Source of the DNA: Actinophytocola sp036555685
Lineage (GTDB): Bacteria; Actinomycetota; Actinomycetes; Mycobacteriales; Pseudonocardiaceae
NCBI RefSeq assembly: GCF_036555685.1
Contig: NZ_DATBKY010000306.1
Location: 1-64,000 of the forward strand
Reading direction: 5' to 3'
Length of the DNA stretch: 64,000 nucleotides
Numbering within the stretch: the first letter of the stretch is position 1; each line of letters starts with the position of its first letter. The position numbers were made by a program, and so were the translations under genes. The notes under the pieces were generated by a model. That model saw nothing but the letters and a program-made list of their open reading frames with translations, was not told the origin of the DNA and made no database searches. This document shows positions 26,016 through 34,301 of the stretch, piece by piece.

Positions 26016-28526
26016 GTGACGGAACCCAAGTTGTTGCGCCAACCCCAGAAAATGCCGGAAGGAAAGCGGACCGCGGTGATGACGACCCCCATCCGGCGTG
26101 GCCGGGCTCACTCCATTCGGACGCGCGTACTGACCATCGCGCTCGTGCCCTGTTTCGTCTTTTTGCTCGCGGGTGTCGCGGGCGCCGGGTACTTGATCTA
26201 CGACGCGGCGAAGACGCGGAGCTACTACAACCTCGCGAGCGAGACGCAGGACACGGCGCTGCCGTTGATCCTCTCGCTGCAGGAGGAGCGCCGGCTCACG
26301 CTGCGCAGGCTGGCGAGCTTCGGTACGTTCCAGTCCGAGCTGATCAAGCAGCGCGCGAAGACCGACGCGGTGGTCGGCCAGGTCACCGAGAAACTCAGCG
26401 AGCTGAACGACATCGCCCCGGACTCGGTGAAGAAGGACATCGCGGAGTTCTCGACGCTGATGGCCAAGCTGCCCGAGCTGCGCGCCCGGGTGGACGGCGG
26501 CCAGGTCGGCGTGAGCGAGTCGTTCACCTTCTACAACCAGATCGTCGACCAGTTCATCCAGGGCTCGCAGGGCCTCTCGCTGTTCGCGCCGGACGCGCAC
26601 ATCGCGTACGCGCAGCTGGTCGTCGCCCCGCTGCTCACCGGCGCGGACCTGATGCAGCGCGCGGACGCGCTGGCCGCGGCCAACATCGTCGGCGGCGGGC
26701 TCACCGACATCGACTTCCGCACGTTCCAGGGCGAGGTCAGCGCGTACCACCAGCAGCTGGAGGCGGCGATCCCGCTGGCCAACGAGGACGTGCAGGCGCA
26801 GTACGCGGCGCTGCAGAAGAGTCCCGCATGGCAGCGGCTGATCTCCGCCGAGAACGCGCTGGTGCAGGGCAAGACCGAGATCCCGGTCAGCGAGGACCTG
26901 TGGCGCGCGGCCGCTCACGACGTCGGCGCGGCGCTCATGAAGATGCTGTCCACGCAGAACGACCGCACCAACGCCGAGGCGATCGACAAGGTCGACAACA
27001 CGCTGATCCAGGCGATCGTCGCCGGCGTGCTGGTCATCCTGCTGGCCGTCCTCGTGTCGTTCGTCGCGCTGCGGCTGTCCCGCCGGCTCATCGACCGCCT
27101 GGTCCGGCTCCGGCGCGAGGCGCTGGACCTCGCCGACCACAAGCTCCCCGAGCTGGTCGAGAAGGTCCGCCACGGCGCGGACGTGCGGGTGGACGACTCG
27201 CTGCAGCTCCTCGACCACGGTCGCGACGAGATCGGCGAGGTCGCGGAGGCGTTCAACAAGGCCCAGCAGACCGCGGTGAGCGCCGCCGTGCAGGAGGCGA
27301 AGACCCGCGAGGGCACGAACAAGGTGTTCCTCAACATCGCCCACCGCAGCCAGGTGATCGTGCACCGGCAGCTGAAGGTGCTCGACGAGGCCGAGCGCGG
27401 GCAGGAGGACCCCGAGCAGCTGGAGATGCTGTTCCAGCTCGACCACCTGTCCACCCGGGCGCGCCGCAACGCGGAGAACCTGATCATCCTCGGCGGCGGG
27501 CAGCCGGGGCGGCGCTGGCGCAACCCGGTGAGCCTCACCGAGCTGGCCCGCGGCGCGGCGGCGGAGACCGAGCACTTCGCCCGCGTGAAGATCGCCAAGC
27601 TGCCGCCTCGCGCGGTCAACGGCCCGGTGGTCGGCGACCTTGTGCACCTGCTGGCCGAGCTGATCGACAACGCGACGTCGTTCTCGCCGCCGGAGTCGCG
27701 CGTCGAGGTGCGCGGCAACGTGGTCGGCCGCGGCGTGGTACTGGAGATCGAGGACCAGGGTCTGGGCATCGAGCCCGAGCGCCTCGACGAGCTCAACTCG
27801 ATGCTCGCGAGCCCGCCGGACTTCGGGATCATGGCGCTGTCCGCGGAGCCGCGGCTCGGCCTGTTCGTGGTCGCGCGGCTGGCGGCCCGGCACGGGATCG
27901 GGGTGTCGCTTCGCGAGTCGGCCTACGGCGGTACCCGGGCGATCGTGCTGGTCCGCGCGGAGCTGCTGCACGACGCGCCGGCGCCCGACGAGCGGACCGG
28001 CCGGCCCGAGGTGTCCACACCGGACAGCTCGGCCCTGCCGGTGTCGACGGTGACGGTGCCGATCCAGGTGTCGGACCTCCCGCCGCTGCCGGTCGTCGAT
28101 GCGCGGCCGGGCGAGGACCTCTTCCGCCCGCAGCGCCCCGTGGACGAGCCGGCGAACGGGCACGCCAACGGCTCCGGCCCGCATCACTACGCCCCGCCGC
28201 CCGCCGCGGGCGCGCACGCGCGGCAGGACCCGCCGACGATCAGCAGGCCCCCGCTGCCGCCGCCGCACCCGCGGCCGCAGCAGCCCGCCGGGCAGCTGGC
28301 CCCCGACCGGCCACCGCTGCCCCGGCGGCGGCGTCAGCAGAACCTGGCGCCACAGCTGCGGGAGGACCCGGTCGACACGTGGCCGCCGGAGAGCTCGCAC
28401 GAGGAGTCGCCGGACCAGGCACGCAGCCGGCTGGCCGCGTTCCAGCACGGCACGCGCCGGGGCCGCGAGGAGCCGGCCGTCGGGGACATCGGCAATGACG
28501 GCGACGACCACGGGGAGCGTGGGTAA
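26016..28526 (+). CDS. cvnA: Conservon sensor kinase-like protein with nitrate/nitrite-sensing domain (CvnA)
   Basis: A protein of about 836 residues with transmembrane helices at 38-63 and 328-352 enclosing an extracytoplasmic NIT-type helical sensor. A cytoplasmic dimerisation region (NIAHRSQVIVHRQLKVLD) and a HATPase domain (510-648) follow, with N-box ELIDNATSFSPPES and G-box EIEDQGLGIEPE. The tail is a long Pro-rich region. There is no response regulator next to it; instead three conservon genes follow. GTG 26016 is chosen because GGAGGG lies eight bases upstream. In this family the protein likely controls the GTPase CvnD through CvnB and CvnC. Confidence 0.9.
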   Translation: MTEPKLLRQPQKMPEGKRTAVMTTPIRRGRAHSIRTRVLTIALVPCFVFLLAGVAGAGYLIYDAAKTRSYYNLASETQDTALPLILSLQEERRLTLRRLASFGTFQSELIKQRAKTDAVVGQVTEKLSELNDIAPDSVKKDIAEFSTLMAKLPELRARVDGGQVGVSESFTFYNQIVDQFIQGSQGLSLFAPDAHIAYAQLVVAPLLTGADLMQRADALAAANIVGGGLTDIDFRTFQGEVSAYHQQLEAAIPLANEDVQAQYAALQKSPAWQRLISAENALVQGKTEIPVSEDLWRAAAHDVGAALMKMLSTQNDRTNAEAIDKVDNTLIQAIVAGVLVILLAVLVSFVALRLSRRLIDRLVRLRREALDLADHKLPELVEKVRHGADVRVDDSLQLLDHGRDEIGEVAEAFNKAQQTAVSAAVQEAKTREGTNKVFLNIAHRSQVIVHRQLKVLDEAERGQEDPEQLEMLFQLDHLSTRARRNAENLIILGGGQPGRRWRNPVSLTELARGAAAETEHFARVKIAKLPPRAVNGPVVGDLVHLLAELIDNATSFSPPESRVEVRGNVVGRGVVLEIEDQGLGIEPERLDELNSMLASPPDFGIMALSAEPRLGLFVVARLAARHGIGVSLRESAYGGTRAIVLVRAELLHDAPAPDERTGRPEVSTPDSSALPVSTVTVPIQVSDLPPLPVVDARPGEDLFRPQRPVDEPANGHANGSGPHHYAPPPAAGAHARQDPPTISRPPLPPPHPRPQQPAGQLAPDRPPLPRRRRQQNLAPQLREDPVDTWPPESSHEESPDQARSRLAAFQHGTRRGREEPAVGDIGNDGDDHGERG

Positions 28527-28939
28527 TGGCCAACACCGCAGTGAATGAGCTGGACTGGTTGCTCGACGAGCTGGTCAAGCGAGTCGCCGGGGTGGACCGC
28601 GCCGTCGTGCTGTCCGCGGACGGGCTCCTGATCGGCCGGTCGAGCAACCTCTCCGAGGCCGACGGCGAGCATCTCTCCGCGGTGGCGTCGGCGTTCCAGA
28701 GCCTCGCCCGGGGCACCGGCCGGCACTTCGGCGGCGGGCAGGTGCGCCAGACGCTGGTCGAGATGGACCACGCGTTCCTGTTCGTCACCGCGGCCGGGCA
28801 CGGCGCGTGCCTCGCGCTGCTGGCCGAGGAGACCGCGGACGTCGGGATGATCGCCTACGAGATGAACCTCCTGGTCAAGCGCGTGGGTGCGGTGCTGACG
28901 GCCAAGCCGCGCGAGGCCATGGGACGCCCGTTGCCATGA
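28526..28939 (+). CDS. cvnB: Roadblock/LC7 domain protein (CvnB)
   Basis: A 137-residue roadblock/LC7 protein (LDWLLDELVKRVAGVDRAVVLSADG). In conservons this small alpha/beta dimer is related to GTPase regulators of the MglB type. Its ATG overlaps the cvnA stop (TAATG), and its stop overlaps the cvnC start (ATGA), so translation is coupled through the operon. Its role is to connect the sensor-kinase-like protein with the GTPase. Confidence 0.94.
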   Translation: MANTAVNELDWLLDELVKRVAGVDRAVVLSADGLLIGRSSNLSEADGEHLSAVASAFQSLARGTGRHFGGGQVRQTLVEMDHAFLFVTAAGHGACLALLAEETADVGMIAYEMNLLVKRVGAVLTAKPREAMGRPLP

Positions 28940-29298
28940 GCACCCCGACGGAGGCCTGGTTCGACGATCCACTGGTGCGGCCCTACGCCGTCACCGGTGG
29001 CCGGACCAGGTCGAGCCAGCGGGGGCTCGACCTGATCACGCTCGTGGTCGCCATGCGCACGCCGGCCGAGGTGGCGGACCTGCAGCCGGAGTACGCGATG
29101 GCGTTGCAGGTCTGCCAGCAGCCGATCTCCGTGGCCGAGGTGTCGGCGAAGATCGACCTGCCGCTGCAGGTGGTGAAGGTCGTGCTGAGCGACCTGATCG
29201 CGCAGGGCCACCTGATCTTCCGGTCCGCGGCACCGACGAACGAAGCTCCGAGCCAGTACATACTCCAGGCGGTTCTCGATGGCATCAGAAGGCTCTGA
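28936..29298 (+). CDS. cvnC: DUF742 protein (CvnC)
   Basis: A 120-residue DUF742 protein, recognised from VRPYAVTGGRTRS at the N-terminus and a winged-helix-like C-terminal half (SVAEVSAKIDLPLQVVKVVL). It may bind DNA or a partner protein; the function is not settled. Its ATG overlaps the cvnB stop by four bases, and its last 20 bases overlap the cvnD start. Confidence 0.93.
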   Translation: MSTPTEAWFDDPLVRPYAVTGGRTRSSQRGLDLITLVVAMRTPAEVADLQPEYAMALQVCQQPISVAEVSAKIDLPLQVVKVVLSDLIAQGHLIFRSAAPTNEAPSQYILQAVLDGIRRL

Positions 29299-29863
29299 CC
29301 GGCGGCTCACCACGGCGGTGAAGATCGTCGTCGCGGGCGGCTTCGGCGTCGGCAAGACGACGCTCGTCGGTTCGGTGAGCGAGGTGCCGCCGCTGCGGAC
29401 GGAGGAGCTGATCACCGAGGCATCGTCTCGAGTGGACGATCTGGCCGGCGTCGAGGCGAAGACCACGACCACGGTCGCGCTGGACTTCGGCCGCATCACC
29501 ATCAGTCCCGAGCTGATCCTCTACCTGTTCGGCACGCCGGGCCAGAACCGCTTCTGGTTCATGTGGGACGAGCTCGCGCGCGGCGCCCTGGGTGCGGTCG
29601 TGCTGGCCGACACCCGCCGCCTGGACTCGTGCTTCCCCGCCGTCGACTTCTTCGAACGCCGGGGCCTGCCGTTCATCGTGGCGGTCAACTGCTTCGACGA
29701 CGCGTACCGGTATGGCACGGAGGAGGTCCGCGCGGCCCTCGACCTGGACCCCCAAACCCCGGTCCTGCTGTGCGACGCCCGCGACCGCGAGTCGACGAAG
29801 CAGGTCCTGGTGACCCTGATGCACCACGTGATGGCCGGCTCCCGCCTGGCCCGCACCCACTGA
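29279..29863 (+). CDS. cvnD: Small Ras-like GTPase (CvnD)
   Basis: A 194-residue GTP-binding protein. The P-loop is GGFGVGKTT (residues 20-28), the switch/G3 region contains LYLFGTPGQNRFWFMW, and the base-specific motif is VNCFD near residue 141, in the place of NKxD. The NCFD variant is usual for conservon GTPases. It is the last gene of the conservon and ends four bases before the convergent sigma factor gene, with no terminator hairpin between them. Confidence 0.94.
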   Translation: MASEGSDRRLTTAVKIVVAGGFGVGKTTLVGSVSEVPPLRTEELITEASSRVDDLAGVEAKTTTTVALDFGRITISPELILYLFGTPGQNRFWFMWDELARGALGAVVLADTRRLDSCFPAVDFFERRGLPFIVAVNCFDDAYRYGTEEVRAALDLDPQTPVLLCDARDRESTKQVLVTLMHHVMAGSRLARTH

Positions 29864-29867
29864 CCGG

Positions 29868-31076
29868 TCAACCGTCCACAACGGACCGACCCAGCATGGC
29901 GGCCTTCGCGATCAGGTAGCGCTGTTCCGGTTGGCTCGGGGTTTTCCGTGCCGCTCGCTCGTAGTGCTCGTGGGCGGCTGCCCGGTCGCCGGCCAGGGCC
30001 AGTAGGTGCGCGCGGACCGCGTCGGTTCGGTAGTGGGTGGCCAGGGCCGCGTCTGTCGCCGCGGTGTCCAGCTCGGCCAGCGCGGGGCCGGCGCCGTGCA
30101 CCATCGCCAGCGCCACGATCCGGTTGAGCGTCACCATCGGGCCGGGGGCCACCGTGCGCAGCAGCTCGTACAGGCTCAGGATCTGTTGCCAGTCCGTGTC
30201 CGCCGCCCGCGCCGCCGCGTCGTGCACCGCCGCGATCGCCGCCTGCAGCTGGTACGGGCCGACCTGCGCGGTCGCCAGCGTTTCGGTGATCAGCTGGTCG
30301 CCCTCGGCGATCTGCGCCCGGTCCCACCGCGACCGGTCCTGCTCGTCCAGCGGCACCGGCATCCCGTCCTCGTCGAGCCGAGCCGGCCGGCGAGCGTCGG
30401 TCAGCAGCATCAGCGCCAGTAGGCCGGCGACCTCACCGTAGGCCGGTAGCGCCGCGCGCAGCTGGCGGGTCAGCCGGATCGCTTCCGCGGACAGCTCGAC
30501 CCGGTGCAGCGTCTCCCCCGCCGACGCCGTGTAGCCCTCGTTGAAGATCAGATACAGCACGCGCAGCACCGCGCTCAGCCGCTCGGCTCGCTCTTGCGGC
30601 GGTGGCATCGTGAAGCCCGCGGCCTTGATCTTCTGCTTCGCGCGGCTGATCCGCTGCGCCACCGTCGGCTCCGGCACGAGGAACGCACGCGCGATCTCCG
30701 CCGTCGTCAACCCGCCGACCGCCCGCAGGGTGAGCGCCACCTGCGACGACGCGGTCAGCTCCGGGTGGCAGCACAGGAACAGCAGCGTCAGCGAGTCATC
30801 GACGGCCGGCACCTCCGTCGCGGCCACGTCCATCGTGAACACCGCGGACTCGCGCCGGCGCCGCGCGGTGTCGCTGCGCCACTGCTCTGTCCGCCGCCGC
30901 GACGCGACGGTGATCAGCCAGCCCTTCGGGTTGTCCGGCATGCCCTCGACCGGCCACTGCCTCGCCGCGGCGAGCAGCGCCTCCTGCACGGCGTCCTCAC
31001 ACGCGTCGAAGTCGCCGTACCGGCGGGTCAGCGCGGTCAGCACCTGCGGGGCGAGCTCGCGCAGCAGCGCGTCCAC
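29868..31076 (-). CDS. ECF42-type RNA polymerase sigma factor with C-terminal TPR-like extension
   Basis: A 402-residue extracytoplasmic-function sigma factor. Region 2 spans residues 1-75 (YGDFDACEDAVQEALLAAARQW) and region 4 lies near 120-165 (LTTAEIARAFLVPEPTVAQRISRAKQKI). A helical C-terminal extension of about 220 residues (LYLIFNEGYTASAG, LLALMLLTDARRPAR) defines the ECF42 class, which has no classical anti-sigma factor. GTG 31076 starts two bases after the stop of the YCII/DGPF gene. ECF42 factors are normally paired with such DGPF proteins, and this pair fits that rule. A second copy of the module lies at 33903-35527. Confidence 0.92.
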   Translation of the reverse strand: MDALLRELAPQVLTALTRRYGDFDACEDAVQEALLAAARQWPVEGMPDNPKGWLITVASRRRTEQWRSDTARRRRESAVFTMDVAATEVPAVDDSLTLLFLCCHPELTASSQVALTLRAVGGLTTAEIARAFLVPEPTVAQRISRAKQKIKAAGFTMPPPQERAERLSAVLRVLYLIFNEGYTASAGETLHRVELSAEAIRLTRQLRAALPAYGEVAGLLALMLLTDARRPARLDEDGMPVPLDEQDRSRWDRAQIAEGDQLITETLATAQVGPYQLQAAIAAVHDAAARAADTDWQQILSLYELLRTVAPGPMVTLNRIVALAMVHGAGPALAELDTAATDAALATHYRTDAVRAHLLALAGDRAAAHEHYERAARKTPSQPEQRYLIAKAAMLGRSVVDG

Positions 31077-31078
31077 GC

Positions 31079-31447
31079 CTACGCCAGCGCCGCGAGTTCG
31101 GTCACCGGCCGGACCTCGACGAGCCCCATGAACGCCTCCGGCACCTTCGCCGCGATCTCCACCGCGCGCTCCTCGGTCGCGCAGTCGACCAGGTAGAACC
31201 CGACGAGGTACTCCTTGACCTCCGCGAACGGCCCGTCCGTGGTCAGCGTCCGGCCCTCGGTGACGTGCACCCGCTTGGCCGTGACCGGGTCGTCGAGCGG
31301 TTCGGAGGCGACCATCTCGCCGGACGCGGTGAGCTCCTTGTCGAGCGCCTCGTAGGCGGCCAGCCCCTGGGCGCGCCGTTCCGGCGGGAACGTCTCCCAC
31401 AGCGCCCGGGACGCCGGGTTGCTGTAGATCAGAATCAGGTACTTCAC
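31079..31447 (-). CDS. YCII-family DGPF-domain protein
   Basis: A 122-residue YciI-related protein with the DGPF motif (TTDGPFAEVKEYLVGFYLVD) near residue 70. These ferredoxin-like-fold proteins are encoded beside ECF42 sigma factors, where they are thought to act as regulators or as the sigma factor's target gene. It is followed after two bases by the sigma factor start. The N-terminus (MKYLILIYSN) matches the paralogue at 33903. Confidence 0.93.
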   Translation of the reverse strand: MKYLILIYSNPASRALWETFPPERRAQGLAAYEALDKELTASGEMVASEPLDDPVTAKRVHVTEGRTLTTDGPFAEVKEYLVGFYLVDCATEERAVEIAAKVPEAFMGLVEVRPVTELAALA

Positions 31448-31531
31448 TGGCCGATCCTCTCACCGCGATGTCGAATTGGACGTCTCCGCGACTACGTACA
31501 TGTCGAGGCCGGAACGAAAGGAGCACACACC

Positions 31532-31900
31532 ATGTTCGAGAACACCAAGGCGTTCAGCGGCTTCTCCGTGGACGACATCGAGAAGGCGAGGCGGTTCTAC
31601 GGCGAGACGCTGGGCCTGCGGGTATCCGAGGCGAACGGCATGCTGACGCTGCACCTCGCGGGCGACCGGAACACGCTCGTCTACCCGAAGCCGGACCACG
31701 CGCCGGCCACGTACACGATGCTGAACTTCCCGGTCGCCGACATCGAGGAGGCAGTCGACCAGCTGGTCGCGCGCGGCGTCGAGTTCGAGAAGTACGACGG
31801 CCTCGACGAGCGCGGCATCTACCGCGGCACCGGCCCGCTGATCGCCTGGTTCCGCGACCCCGCCGGCAACATCATCTCGGTGCTGCAGATGGACGGCTGA
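31532..31900 (+). CDS. VOC-family (glyoxalase/bleomycin resistance fold) protein
   Basis: A 122-residue single-unit VOC protein (FSGFSVDDIEKARRFYGETLGL, then YTMLNFPVADIEEAVDQLVARG and RDPAGNIISVLQ). Such proteins bind divalent metals and act as small-molecule dioxygenases, isomerases or binding proteins. Ligand residues at the usual positions are only partly conserved, so enzymatic activity is uncertain. ATG 31532 is preceded by AAAGGAG. It is divergent from the YCII gene, with 84 bp between starts, and could be a target of the neighbouring ECF sigma factor. Confidence 0.88.
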   Translation: MFENTKAFSGFSVDDIEKARRFYGETLGLRVSEANGMLTLHLAGDRNTLVYPKPDHAPATYTMLNFPVADIEEAVDQLVARGVEFEKYDGLDERGIYRGTGPLIAWFRDPAGNIISVLQMDG

Positions 31901-31904
31901 GTTC

Positions 31905-33593
31905 TCACATCCTCTCGGGTGCGGCGATGCCGAGCAGCCCGAGCCCGAACGCGAGCACGCGGGCCGTCAGCGCGCACAGCGCCAGCCGGCTCGCGCGGAC
32001 CTCGGGCTCGGCCCGCAGCACCGGGCAACGCTCGTAGAAGGCGGTGAACGCGCCGGCTAGCCCGTACAGGTACGCGCACAGCCGGTGCGGTTCGAGCGAT
32101 GTGGCGACCTCGGTCACCACGGTGGGTAGGCCGAGCAGGGCGAGCGCGAGCTCCCGCTCGGCGGGCCCGGCGACCGTCACCGCGCCGGGTTCGGCCTCGG
32201 CGCGGCGGAGGATCGACCGGGTCCGTGCGTGCGCGTACTGCAGGTACGGGCCGGTGTTGCCGTCGAAGGCGAGCATCCGGTCGTAGTCGAAGGTGTAGTC
32301 ACGCATGCGGTCGGCCGCGAGGTCGGCGTACTTGACGGCGCCGATCCCGACCGCCGGTGCGACGGCGTCGACATCGATGTCGGCGCCGAGCTCGCGAACC
32401 TTCGCGGCCGCCCGTGCGACGGCCTCGTCGAGCAGCGTGGCGAGCGTGACGTTCTCACCGGCGCGAGTGCGCAGCATCTTCCCGTCCATGCCCAGCACCG
32501 ATCCGAAGCCGACGTGCTCGGCTCGGACGCCGTCGGTGAGCCAGCCGGCTTCCCGGGCGGCTTGGAAGATCATCTGAAAGTGTTGCCGTTGCGGCGTTCC
32601 GACCACGTACAGCAGCCGCGTCGCCTTCAGATCGAGGATGCGGTGCCGGATGGCGGCGAGGTCGGTGGTGTCGTAGCCGTACCCGCCGTCGGCCTTGCGG
32701 ACGATCAGCGGCAGCGGGTCACCGTCGCGGTTGGTGAACCCCGCGGGGAAGACGCACTGCGCCCCGTCGCTCTCGCGAAGCAGGCCGAGCCGTTCGAGCT
32801 CGGCGGCGACCGGACCGAGCTGGTCCTGGTAGAGGCTCTCGCCGGCGACGTCGCTGTGTTTCAGCGTGACGTCGAGCCGATCGTAGATCTCGGCGAAGTA
32901 CCCGAGCGACCGGGCGACGACGACGTGCCACAGCTCGCGGGTCGCCGCGTCACCGGACTGCAGCGCGACGACCCGGCGCCGCGAGCGCTCCCGGAACTCC
33001 TCGTCGGCGTCGAACTTCCGCCGCGCGGCGCGGTAGAAGTCGCTGAGCTCGCCCACCGACGAGTCGGCACCCGCGCCGGTGTCGACCAGGTGCTCGATGA
33101 GCATGCCGAACGGGGTGCCCCAGTCGCCGAGGTGGTTCTGCCGGATCACGCGGTGGCCGAGCCACTCGAGCAGCCGGGCGATCGCGTCGCCGATGATCGT
33201 CGAGCGCAGGTGCCCGACGTGCATCTCCTTGGCGGCGTTGGGCGCGGAGTAGTCGACGACGACGGTCTGCGCCTCGACGGCATCGAGTCCGAACCGCTCG
33301 CCGCCGGCCATCTCGGCGACCATTGTGGACAGAACGTCCTCGCGCAAGGTCAGGTTGACAAAACCCGGCCCGGCGACCGTGACGTCGGAGCAGAGGTCCT
33401 CGAGCGGGTCGTGGCCGAGCACCGCCAGGGCCACGTCCCGCGGCGGCTTCTTCAGCGTGCGGGCGAGCCGGAGCGCCCCGTCGGCCTGGAAGTCGGCGCG
33501 CTGGGATCGGCGCAGCACGGGATCCACCGGCTCACCGGCGACCGCGGCGAAGGCGGCACCGAGACGTGCGCTGAGGACCGATTCCAGACTCAT
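31905..33593 (-). CDS. argS: Arginyl-tRNA synthetase (E. coli-type)
   Basis: A 562-residue class I aminoacyl-tRNA synthetase. The HIGH motif is HVGH near residues 126-129 in VVDYSAPNAAKEMHVGHLRS, followed by NHLGDWGTPFGMLI. KMSKS is replaced by GKMLRTRAGENV, which is normal for ArgS. The C-terminal DALR anticodon-binding domain is present (YAHARTRSILRRAE). The sequence is of the E. coli type rather than the IHIG type known from mycobacteria. It may therefore be a second or horizontally acquired copy. Confidence 0.94.
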   Translation of the reverse strand: MSLESVLSARLGAAFAAVAGEPVDPVLRRSQRADFQADGALRLARTLKKPPRDVALAVLGHDPLEDLCSDVTVAGPGFVNLTLREDVLSTMVAEMAGGERFGLDAVEAQTVVVDYSAPNAAKEMHVGHLRSTIIGDAIARLLEWLGHRVIRQNHLGDWGTPFGMLIEHLVDTGAGADSSVGELSDFYRAARRKFDADEEFRERSRRRVVALQSGDAATRELWHVVVARSLGYFAEIYDRLDVTLKHSDVAGESLYQDQLGPVAAELERLGLLRESDGAQCVFPAGFTNRDGDPLPLIVRKADGGYGYDTTDLAAIRHRILDLKATRLLYVVGTPQRQHFQMIFQAAREAGWLTDGVRAEHVGFGSVLGMDGKMLRTRAGENVTLATLLDEAVARAAAKVRELGADIDVDAVAPAVGIGAVKYADLAADRMRDYTFDYDRMLAFDGNTGPYLQYAHARTRSILRRAEAEPGAVTVAGPAERELALALLGLPTVVTEVATSLEPHRLCAYLYGLAGAFTAFYERCPVLRAEPEVRASRLALCALTARVLAFGLGLLGIAAPERM

Positions 33594-33902
33594 GCCACGA
33601 CGTTATCCAACCCCACCAACGAATTTGGCCTTGCACCCCGCCGAAAGCCGGGGTTATCCACAACCGCCCCAACTGTCCACAGGAACCGCGAGACGAACGA
33701 TTCCCGCCACGGGCTCGCGCTACCGCGCACAGGTGCGCCGGCCACGGTCCCACGAGGATCACCTGACCAGGCGGAACACCGCCGGGAGCCCGGCCGGCAA
33801 ACTCATCGAGAAATCTTGGGGGAAACCGTAGAGGACGCGTAGCGTGCTTCGACGTCCCCACGAAGGCGCCACCGATAAGCGCCATCAGTGAGGAGTGACG
33901 AC
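33594..33902. other. 309-bp intergenic region with DnaA-box-like sites
   Basis: It separates argS from the second YCII gene. It contains TTATCCACA at 33654-33662 and TGTCCACA at 33674-33681, about 20 bp apart on the same strand. No gene with a ribosome binding site was found. The promoter of the YCII-sigma module should lie toward its right end. Confidence 0.55.
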
Positions 33903-34301
33903 ATGAAGTACATGCTGTTGATGAACACCACCGACATCGGTCACCCGCCCATCACCGAGTGGGAGCCGGCCGACGTCAAGGCACACATCGAGTTCATGCG
34001 CGAGTTCACCGAGGGCCTGGTCAAGTCGGGCGAGTTCGTCTCCGGCGAGGGGCTCGCCCTGCCGGACGAGGCGAAGATCGTCACCGCGCGGGACGGGGGC
34101 GCGCCGGCGGTCACCGATGGGCCGTTCCCCGAGTCGAAGGAGTTCCTCGCCGGCTACTGGATCGTCGACTGCGACGGCCTCGACCGCGCCCTGGAGATCG
34201 CCGCCGCGGCGTCCGCCTCGCCCGGGCCCGGCGGCATCACGCTGAATCACCCGATCGAGGTGCGCCAGGTGCTGTCCGCGCCGCCCGACGCCGAACTGTG
34301 A
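33903..34301 (+). CDS. YCII-family DGPF-domain protein (second module)
   Basis: A 132-residue DGPF protein (MKYMLLMNTTDIG, then VTDGPFPESKEFLAGYWIVD near residue 80). It is a paralogue of the gene at 31079 with the same gene order toward a sigma factor. ATG 33903 is favoured over GTG 33888 because GAGGAG lies seven bases upstream of it. Its stop overlaps the sigma factor start (GTGA). Confidence 0.93.
   Translation: MKYMLLMNTTDIGHPPITEWEPADVKAHIEFMREFTEGLVKSGEFVSGEGLALPDEAKIVTARDGGAPAVTDGPFPESKEFLAGYWIVDCDGLDRALEIAAAASASPGPGGITLNHPIEVRQVLSAPPDAEL

Noticed and set aside
25902..28511. Minus-strand open frame of 869 codons
   Set aside because: It is antisense to the conservon sensor kinase gene; the plus-strand protein has clear membrane and ATPase motifs.
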